Virus record (IMG/VR): IMGVR_UViG_3300044823_000317
Location: 1-23,924 of that record
DNA length: 23,924 nt
Strand: one strand, 5' to 3'
Source of the DNA: a virus
Below the pieces are notes generated by a model, which saw only the letters and a list, made by a program, of their open reading frames with translations, had not been told where the DNA came from and made no database searches. The translations under genes and the position numbers were made by a program. Positions 1-5,092 of this stretch are shown in pieces; the stretch's first letter is position 1; each line of letters begins with the position of its first letter.

Positions 1-1
1 T

Positions 2-226
2 ACGGGTGCTGACATCGAGGGCATGAAACGGGTGGAATATCGCCATCTGCGAGAACAGCAGGCGAGTCGGGCAAAAGATTTCATCTCCTCCTCTCTCCGC
101 CAGGTCGCCGAGCTCACGATTGCGGCGGGAAAGGTGGAAAAGAATGACAAAGACCTTTTCTGGATTATGGGTTTCAACACCGCCATCACCGAACAAGAAA
201 ATAAGTATAAAGAGTTCCTAAAATGA
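2..226 (+). CDS. Hypothetical protein, 5' end probably outside window
   Basis: The reading frame is open from the window edge, with a first ATG at 23 giving 67 residues. Coding character continues upstream of that ATG, so the real start may lie before the window. The product is a short, mostly helical, charged protein (Arg/Glu/Lys-rich N-terminal half, no membrane segment, no motif I recognise). Its stop overlaps an ATGATG at 223-228, which suggests coupling to the next small frame. Function unknown. Confidence 0.55.
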   Translation, partial: TGADIEGMKRVEYRHLREQQASRAKDFISSSLRQVAELTIAAGKVEKNDKDLFWIMGFNTAITEQENKYKEFLK

Positions 227-370
227 TGTATCTACATCCAACGGAAAATCTCGAAGGAAAGAAAAAGAGGGTGTCTTGCCGAATAAAATATCCCGGAGCT
301 GCTTGAGTACGCGAACAGCCTCGAGAAAGGATGGAAGGAAGAACCGCACGAATATACATATGCTCACTAA
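223..370 (+). pseudogene. Possible frameshifted small gene
   Basis: An ATGATG overlapping the previous stop opens a 27-codon frame that ends at 306. In the +1 frame from about 290 to 370 there is coding-like sequence (NIPELLEYANSLEKGWKEE, then PHEYTYAH and stop) with no start codon of its own. Joining the two frames near 290-303 gives one protein of about 48 residues filling the gap to the next gene. Either this is a real frameshift, a sequencing error, or chance. The evidence is weak and no homology is recognised. Confidence 0.22.
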
Positions 371-572
371 GCGCGAACAACTTCTGATAGCTATGAAGAG
401 CCACGAGACGCCGACCGGCGAGTGCGCCGAGGTTCTTGGCGTCTCGCGCCAGATGGTTCTGAAGATGCTCCGTAAGATTTACGCCCGGTACAAACCATCA
501 GAGGTCGATGCACTGATGAGGATAGAGTGGATGCGGTACAAACCTAAAAAACAACATGCTAAAAAACATTAA
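360..572 (+). CDS. Small helix-turn-helix DNA-binding protein
   Basis: A 70-residue protein from ATG 360; a longer TTG-initiated version from 276 is less likely because it would cover the preceding small frame. Residues about 17-40 form a helix-turn-helix of LuxR/sigma-region-4 type: the phrase ECAEVLGVSRQMVLKMLRKIY has the expected small residue and Ser-Arg-x-x-Val at the start of the recognition helix. The Lys-rich C-terminus (KPKKQHAKKH) would add non-specific DNA affinity. It probably acts as a phage transcription regulator at the head of this operon. It overlaps the next gene by 17 nt. The fold assignment is by eye; targets are unknown. Confidence 0.6.
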   Translation: MLTKREQLLIAMKSHETPTGECAEVLGVSRQMVLKMLRKIYARYKPSEVDALMRIEWMRYKPKKQHAKKH

Positions 573-1008
573 AGACAGGTGGCGGGAGTTCGTTATGAAG
601 CGGAAGCGGATAAGCATTTTAATCATCGACGGCCCGGGGCGCGGTGAAGTGTCGTTTCAGGTCAATAACATCAAGGCGGGGATGAACCTTCCTCCGGTCC
701 CCGGCGTCACGATTCCGAAAATGCCGGCGGGCGACGTGTATCTCTACAACATTCTGGTGAACGGGCTCGTGGGGATGGGGCAGCAGATTTTCGGACTTCA
801 CGCGGACCACAATACGAAAGAGAATAAGCCGTCGTGTACGTGTCCGGTCTGCGAGGTCCACGCAGGATTCACGAGGCTGATGAACGATTTTGCCGAGAAG
901 AAGGCGGCAGAAAAGGCGGCGGCAACAAAGGTCGTTCCGATGTCGGACATAGTGCCAAATGGAAAAGGACTACCAGTGGACGTGCTCGAACGGGCACAAG
1001 GTAAGTAA
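556..1008 (+). CDS. Hypothetical protein with a Cys cluster
   Basis: A 150-residue protein of unknown function. A basic N-terminus (KDRWREFVMKRKR) leads into a beta-rich segment around residues 19-60 (SILIIDGPGRGEVSF). A cysteine cluster follows around residues 93-100 (CTCPVC) with a His nearby, possibly a zinc or metal knuckle, and the C-terminal part is an Ala/Lys-rich helix. A downstream in-frame ATG at residue 14 is an alternative start. It overlaps the HTH gene upstream and the zinc-finger gene at 959 downstream, typical of this operon. Confidence 0.6.
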   Translation: MLKNIKDRWREFVMKRKRISILIIDGPGRGEVSFQVNNIKAGMNLPPVPGVTIPKMPAGDVYLYNILVNGLVGMGQQIFGLHADHNTKENKPSCTCPVCEVHAGFTRLMNDFAEKKAAEKAAATKVVPMSDIVPNGKGLPVDVLERAQGK

Positions 1009-1360
1009 GAAATACGTCGCGTGCTCGCTCTGTGAGGATACGAGCTCGTTCGGCGAACGTATGCGTGAACGGTTTGAAAAAGTAAATCGAAACATCTATG
1101 CAAGACCGAGTAACTCGGAAAAAAATAAAGAGGCATCGTCAGCACAAAAGTTGGCGCAAGCGCCGGAATATCATGAATGCCCTCGAACCTCAGATGGGCA
1201 ACGGGAAGCGAAAAAGTTTGCCGCCCAACCCGTTCCCCAAGAGCCGAAAGTTCAAGAAAGGGAAGTCCGTTCAACGGACTTTGTGGGAAAGGATTCTGAT
1301 GCTCGTGCGCGCCGTTATGAAAAAGATAAGGCATTCTTAAAAGAACTATGGAAAAAATAA
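959..1360 (+). CDS. Hypothetical protein with N-terminal zinc ribbon
   Basis: A 133-residue protein. Residues about 9-25 hold C-x3-H followed about 8 residues later by C-x2-C (CSNGH ... CSLC), a plausible zinc-binding ribbon. The rest is charged, low in hydrophobics, and ends in a helical KAFLKELWKK segment. It begins 50 nt inside the previous gene and its stop overlaps the ATG of the nuclease gene at 1348, so the frame fits the operon. From about 1098 a second frame on the same strand is also open and looks as coding-like as this one, so the C-terminal half is less certain than the zinc-binding half. Confidence 0.5.
   Translation: MEKDYQWTCSNGHKVSKKYVACSLCEDTSSFGERMRERFEKVNRNIYARPSNSEKNKEASSAQKLAQAPEYHECPRTSDGQREAKKFAAQPVPQEPKVQEREVRSTDFVGKDSDARARRYEKDKAFLKELWKK
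1098..1340 (+). CDS. Overlapping basic ORF, alternative or nested gene
   Basis: An 80-residue very basic frame (first 25 residues almost all Arg/Lys/His/Gln) lying wholly inside the 959-1360 gene in another frame. Its third codon positions are visibly richer in G/C than those of the host frame over the same stretch, which is the pattern of true genes elsewhere in this window. Several other tiny Lys/Arg-rich genes occur here, so a nested gene is possible. If it is real, the 959 gene may be shorter, or both frames may be used. Kept as a low-confidence alternative. Confidence 0.3.
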   Translation: MQDRVTRKKIKRHRQHKSWRKRRNIMNALEPQMGNGKRKSLPPNPFPKSRKFKKGKSVQRTLWERILMLVRAVMKKIRHS

Positions 1361-2208
1361 TACGAACAACTAAGGATGGGACGGTGCAGATGACTATCGC
1401 GGATGAGCGGTTCTATATCGACGAGGATGGAATCTTCTTGCCGTCAAGCTCGTGGATTTCTTCCTACTATCCGAAGGGCATAGAGTTTTATAAATATCTT
1501 GCGGGTAAAGGATGGGACAAAGCTGAGGAGATAAAGCTCGCTGCGGGCGAGAAGGGGACGAAGGTCCATATGGCCTGCGAGGACCTTTTGCGCGGTACGC
1601 CGGTACCTATCACCGGAAAGTTTCTGAGCAATAGGACGGGCCAGCCGGAGGAATTGACGCCCGATGAATGCACGTGCATCTATTCGTTTCAGAAGTTTCT
1701 CGAGCAGATGAACCCGAAGATACATCTCATCGAGACGAACGTGAAGAACAAGGAGGTTGGCTATGCCGGGACGATGGACCTCGTGTGCGAGATTAACGGC
1801 GAGCTTGGTATTCTTGACATTAAGACGGCGCAGTATATTTGGACGTCGTCCATCATCCAGTGTTCTTCCTATAAGCACGCGTTCAAGGGTCTCGCGACCA
1901 TGGAGAAGCACGGCGACAAGGAGCTTAAGGTCATGCGTCAGCCGACGAAGCTCTGGATATTACAGCCGGGCTATAAGAGAAACAAAGACGGCTGGAAGCT
2001 CACGGAGATAGAGGACGACTGGGCGGGGTTCCTCTTGGCTAAAGAGATTTGGCAACGGGAAGCGGGAAAGGTCGAGCCCAAGAAATTAGAGTTCCCGGAA
2101 GTATTCACTTGGAATGGATATCAGGATAATGCAGGACGGGCGGAAAATACTCATCGGAAAGTACGACCCCGAAAAGAAGTTGCTCCAGAAGAAGATGAAG
2201 AAGTCTAA
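1348..2208 (+). CDS. PD-(D/E)XK nuclease, RecB/Cas4-like
   Basis: A 286-residue RecB-family nuclease. The ordered motifs are visible: G-x-x-x-H-x3-E at residues 70-78 (GTKVHMACE), a GYAGTMDLV motif with Asp144, DIKT with Asp157 and Lys159, and Q-x3-Y at 171-175 (QCSSY). These are the metal-binding and catalytic residues of the PD-(D/E)XK exonuclease group that includes Cas4, RecB C-termini and many phage exonucleases. The usual Cas4 iron-sulfur cysteine set is not evident. It likely resects or processes DNA ends during phage recombination or replication, with the SSB-like protein at 2508 as a plausible partner. The C-terminal 30 residues (acidic tail EEDEEV) overlap the next gene by 95 nt. 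Confidence 0.85.
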   Translation: MEKIIRTTKDGTVQMTIADERFYIDEDGIFLPSSSWISSYYPKGIEFYKYLAGKGWDKAEEIKLAAGEKGTKVHMACEDLLRGTPVPITGKFLSNRTGQPEELTPDECTCIYSFQKFLEQMNPKIHLIETNVKNKEVGYAGTMDLVCEINGELGILDIKTAQYIWTSSIIQCSSYKHAFKGLATMEKHGDKELKVMRQPTKLWILQPGYKRNKDGWKLTEIEDDWAGFLLAKEIWQREAGKVEPKKLEFPEVFTWNGYQDNAGRAENTHRKVRPRKEVAPEEDEEV

Positions 2209-2503
2209 GCACCTGTTCAAGGTCTTGGACGCGTGGGGGGTTGATATCAGGTTGTTCAGCGACCCGAACATTCCCCGCGACGCTTCGATTCAGGTGTATG
2301 ATGAAGAGGATAAGACGTTCTACCTGTCGACCATCCGGAACTTCCGGATAAATGGTAAGATATACCACTTCAAGAAGATGGGCGTCGACTACCAGACGCA
2401 GATATTCCTTCCGCGGCAGTTCTGGGACGTGAGGAAGAAGGCGATTGATATGCCTCCGGCATTCAAACCAAAACCAAAAATTATACAAGAAAAATTATTA
2501 TAA
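2114..2503 (+). CDS. Hypothetical protein
   Basis: A 129-residue protein starting inside the 3' end of the nuclease gene; an ATG five codons on (MQDGRK) is an alternative start. It is basic, with alternating short beta-like and charged segments, aromatic-rich in the middle (TFYLSTIRNF, KIYHFKKMGV), and ends in a Pro/Lys tail. It has no membrane segment, signal peptide or motif I recognise. It lies between the nuclease and the SSB-like protein, which suggests a role in the same DNA transaction, but this is positional inference only. Confidence 0.6.
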   Translation: MDIRIMQDGRKILIGKYDPEKKLLQKKMKKSKHLFKVLDAWGVDIRLFSDPNIPRDASIQVYDEEDKTFYLSTIRNFRINGKIYHFKKMGVDYQTQIFLPRQFWDVRKKAIDMPPAFKPKPKIIQEKLL

Positions 2504-2507
2504 AATT

Positions 2508-3281
2508 ATGTACGACGAATCAAAACTCAATGAGGCGATGAACGAGAGCGAGCACGTGCGGCCTGCCGCGGAGCAGATTCCGATTATCAAGCTCGAAGGC
2601 AACAAGGGCGTGTTCACAAAGCGGTCGGTGGGCGAGGATGGCTACGAACCCCAGAAGGAAATGGGTCAGACGTTTTCCGGTGTCATTGTGGGAATCCGGA
2701 TGTCGCTCAATTTCTTCGGCAAGAAGTATCAGCTGAACACGCCGGAGTACGGCAAGACGACCGACAATACGATTCTCTTCCGGCGGCAGGGCAAAGGAGA
2801 CAAGGGAAAGAAAATCGACGAGGGTTCGGCGTTCTCTCTAAAGGTTCGCCACGAGGAACTGCGGGAGCAACGCATTCTCTATATGCTCGTCGGTAAGGAG
2901 CTCGTGAAGTTCCAGTGTAAGGGTGCGGGTCTCAGCCATTGGTTCGCGCTCCTGAAGGAACTCGGCAAAAAGAAGCTCCATACCTATAACGTGGTCGTGA
3001 AGCTTGACCCGAACGCGGAGCGCAATGAGGAGATGGGCAAGGATTACTTTGCGCCGAACTTTACTATCGAGCGCGAGCTGACGCCCGAAGCAATCGAGAA
3101 GACCATCGCTCCGCAGATTCTGAAGCTCAAGGAGCAGTTTGACGCCATCTCAAGGTTCCAAACGAGCAGGGCGAAAGTTGCGGAGGTCGCGGACGAACCG
3201 GCACGGGACGAGGTTCCGACCATTCAAGTCGAGGGAGAGGAACTGCCGCCCATCCAAGACGACGAGGATGGTGACTACTAA
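2508..3281 (+). CDS. Putative ssDNA-binding or recombination partner protein
   Basis: A 257-residue protein from ATG 2508; a longer frame from 2445 would run through the upstream gene and has an implausible Lys/Asn-rich start. The central part is beta-rich and basic (residues about 30-180, with FSGVIVGIRMSLNFFGKKYQ and RQGKGDKGKK), followed by a helical segment. The last 25 residues are strongly acidic and end DDEDGDY. A basic beta core plus an acidic tip is the layout of phage and bacterial ssDNA-binding proteins (SSB, T7 gp2.5, T4 gp32), and the neighbour is a RecB-like nuclease. I do not recognise a specific family, so the SSB role is inference. Confidence 0.5.
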   Translation: MYDESKLNEAMNESEHVRPAAEQIPIIKLEGNKGVFTKRSVGEDGYEPQKEMGQTFSGVIVGIRMSLNFFGKKYQLNTPEYGKTTDNTILFRRQGKGDKGKKIDEGSAFSLKVRHEELREQRILYMLVGKELVKFQCKGAGLSHWFALLKELGKKKLHTYNVVVKLDPNAERNEEMGKDYFAPNFTIERELTPEAIEKTIAPQILKLKEQFDAISRFQTSRAKVAEVADEPARDEVPTIQVEGEELPPIQDDEDGDY

Positions 3282-3282
3282 C

Positions 3283-3519
3283 ATGCCAAGAAATATAATC
3301 GTTAAAAAGAACGCAGAGAATCCGGAGACGCCGGAGGTTCTCGCTGAGTCGATAATAAAAATCGCGAAGGGTATGGAGGCGCTGCTTTCCGGCCCGCTGA
3401 CTCTTGATGGAATCATTGCGTTGCTCCGCGACATGCCGGGAATGGCCGGCATAGGAAAGTCGGACACGAAGTTGATTCTGACAAACCTTAAAAAGCTGCG
3501 GAGCTATTATATCCGATAA
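3283..3519 (+). CDS. Hypothetical protein
   Basis: A 78-residue protein from ATG 3283, one base past the preceding stop. The longer open frame from 3139 overlaps the previous gene and is not credible. The N-terminus is short and polar; a helical segment (LAESIIKIAKGMEALL) follows, then GIIALLRDMPGMAGIGKSDTKLILTNLKKLRSYY. The latter looks like a compact helical domain of the helix-hairpin-helix or winged-helix type, suitable for nucleic-acid or protein binding. Function not recognised. Confidence 0.6.
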   Translation: MPRNIIVKKNAENPETPEVLAESIIKIAKGMEALLSGPLTLDGIIALLRDMPGMAGIGKSDTKLILTNLKKLRSYYIR

Positions 3520-3521
3520 CC

Positions 3522-3785
3522 ATGCTGAGCTACGATTCAAGCAAGAGCGACAAGATTCCTGAGTCAGAGAAGACCATACCGAACATCCTTGCGTTCCTTT
3601 TTAAGGACCGGCAGCGCATCCTGCACCCGACCATGGTCATCGGCGGCAAGAAGGTGAAGCTCGACAAGGACGAGGAGATATTTTTTCTCGGGAATATGAG
3701 GTGCATTTTACGGGACAAGGGATGGAAGTTTGAAGTGCCGGGCTCAGTCGCCCCGGTTTCGCAATTCGATGGCGTACGCAAATGA
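3522..3785 (+). CDS. Hypothetical protein
   Basis: An 87-residue protein two bases after the preceding stop and overlapping the next gene by 17 nt, so it is embedded in the operon. It is mixed alpha/beta with a basic centre (GGKKVKLDKDEEIFFLGNMRCILRDKGWKFEV) that reads like a small beta barrel or sandwich. It has no Cys cluster, signal or membrane segment. Function unknown. Confidence 0.6.
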   Translation: MLSYDSSKSDKIPESEKTIPNILAFLFKDRQRILHPTMVIGGKKVKLDKDEEIFFLGNMRCILRDKGWKFEVPGSVAPVSQFDGVRK

Positions 3786-4194
3786 TAAGGGAAAAGCTGG
3801 TGACTATGATGTCCGTGATTGTCTCAATGGGGCTATCGGTGAAGCCTACGGTTTCCATTTCGAGCGCATCGGTGGAACAGAAAGAAGCCGAAAAGTGTTT
3901 GCAGGAGATGTCTGCTTGGTGGCTAAGGACTGTAAATCGCCGCCCGAAGAGTGTGTTCTCTATCCATACTTCATCGAGTCCAAAAAACACGCGCACCCTC
4001 GTGTTTTCGAGGACGCCGAGAAGGCCCGGGATGACGCCCGGTGGCACAACAAGAAGGGATACATCCTCTTTACGCAGAAACAAGCGCAAGGCGAAAAAGT
4101 GAGAGATAATAAATTGGTCTGCATGGATTGGTCGACCTTTGCGGACCTCCTTATAGAAATCCAAGGATATAGAAACGATGCCAAACTTCAATGA
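3769..4194 (+). CDS. PD-(D/E)XK endonuclease, Holliday-junction-resolvase-like
   Basis: A 141-residue protein from ATG 3769. The nuclease core is visible: Glu25 in GEAYGFHFERIG, Asp47 in VFAGDVCLV, and Glu70-x-Lys72 in YFIESKKH, then a helix with Trp/His and a final strand YILFTQK. The D...ExK spacing, size and topology match small PD-(D/E)XK phage endonucleases of the resolvase or VRR-Nuc kind. A structure-specific nuclease just before the packaging genes would fit debranching of replicated DNA. The exact family is uncertain. It overlaps the next gene by 17 nt. Confidence 0.55.
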   Translation: MAYANDKGKAGDYDVRDCLNGAIGEAYGFHFERIGGTERSRKVFAGDVCLVAKDCKSPPEECVLYPYFIESKKHAHPRVFEDAEKARDDARWHNKKGYILFTQKQAQGEKVRDNKLVCMDWSTFADLLIEIQGYRNDAKLQ

Positions 4195-4396
4195 GGAAGA
4201 AGAGACGACAGATGATGGCGAAGGTGAAGCAGTGGGGGAGGATTCAGATGAGGAAGGCGGCGAAGGAGAAACAGAAGAAGCTTTTGGGGGCACGGAGGAC
4301 CGCTATACTCCAGGGTACGAAGTAAGCCGCGATAACGCCGAAGCAGTCGAGGCGGACAATCGCGCACGAAGGTTAGAACCACTATTCGATGGCTGA
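4178..4396 (+). CDS. Small highly acidic protein
   Basis: A 72-residue protein; about half of the first 42 residues are Glu or Asp, with Gly runs, then a more ordinary tail (RARRLEPLFDG). It is likely disordered. Acidic proteins of this kind can act as DNA mimics or flexible linkers, but nothing in the sequence decides that. It overlaps both neighbours (17 nt upstream, 8 nt downstream), which supports it being a real gene. Confidence 0.55.
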   Translation: MPNFNEEEETTDDGEGEAVGEDSDEEGGEGETEEAFGGTEDRYTPGYEVSRDNAEAVEADNRARRLEPLFDG

Positions 4397-4859
4397 ATCT
4401 AATTTGAAACGGGTCGAGGCCGCGCACGAGCGCCGTGAACGCTTCATCAAGCTTCACGGCCTTTCGCGCCTTCATGAAATCAAGCTGATATATCTCATGT
4501 GGAAGAACAAGGATTTTGTAAATCTTGGCTTTGAAACCTGGGCCGGGTATTTACAAAGTCCTTTGGACAGCGGGGGGTTGGATTTATCTCGTTCATGGGC
4601 GAATGAGATGGTGTCGGTGTACGAGAAATATATCCTCGAGCTCAAACAGCCAGAACAGCTTCTCCTCGAGGTTCCCTGCCGCAAGCTCTATGTGATGAAG
4701 GAACGGGCGACGGCCGACAATGTGGAAGAGATAGTCATGCAGGCCCGCACAACCCCCTTGAAGGATTTGATTCTCGTCCGGGACGGCATCGAGGAGGACG
4801 ACGGACATGAGCATTTGTGGCGGTGCGTGCGGTGCAAACAGTACAAGACAAAGCAATGA
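4389..4859 (+). CDS. Hypothetical helical protein with C-terminal zinc knuckle
   Basis: A 156-residue largely helical protein. Residues about 9-80 are helix-rich with W-x2-Y and WANEMVSVYEKYI, and a second helical block follows. The C-terminus has H-E-H-L-W-R-C-V-R-C, a probable short zinc knuckle. Two genes upstream of the terminase and of suitable size, it could be a terminase accessory or DNA-binding small subunit. I do not recognise a family, and the gene at 12533 is another small-terminase candidate. It shares ATGA with the next gene. Confidence 0.6.
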   Translation: MAESNLKRVEAAHERRERFIKLHGLSRLHEIKLIYLMWKNKDFVNLGFETWAGYLQSPLDSGGLDLSRSWANEMVSVYEKYILELKQPEQLLLEVPCRKLYVMKERATADNVEEIVMQARTTPLKDLILVRDGIEEDDGHEHLWRCVRCKQYKTKQ

Positions 4860-5092
4860 GCGATTACGTTGAAATCATTGATGAATATAACGGTGATGGC
4901 GTTTTAGTGTACCGGTACGTGAACGGAATCCCTATCGAGTTTCCTAACGGAAAGGAACCGTCTGTTTCTTTCTGGGACATAATGCCGAAGGTCGCTTTTC
5001 AAAGGCAGTTGATGACGCGCAGAGAGGTCGAAGAAATATACGGAAAAAGATTTACTAAAGATGAATGTCAAACTCCTCCGCCACTATCTTAA
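4856..5092 (+). CDS. Hypothetical protein
   Basis: A 78-residue protein whose ATG 4856 overlaps the preceding stop as ATGA; the longer frame from 4817 is not needed. It is acidic to neutral with a beta-rich N-terminal half (VEIIDEYNGDGVLVYRYVNG) and a helical C-terminal half (RREVEEIYGKRF). Its 3' end overlaps the terminase gene by 32 nt, so expression is probably coupled to it. No motif recognised. Confidence 0.6.
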   Translation: MSDYVEIIDEYNGDGVLVYRYVNGIPIEFPNGKEPSVSFWDIMPKVAFQRQLMTRREVEEIYGKRFTKDECQTPPPLS

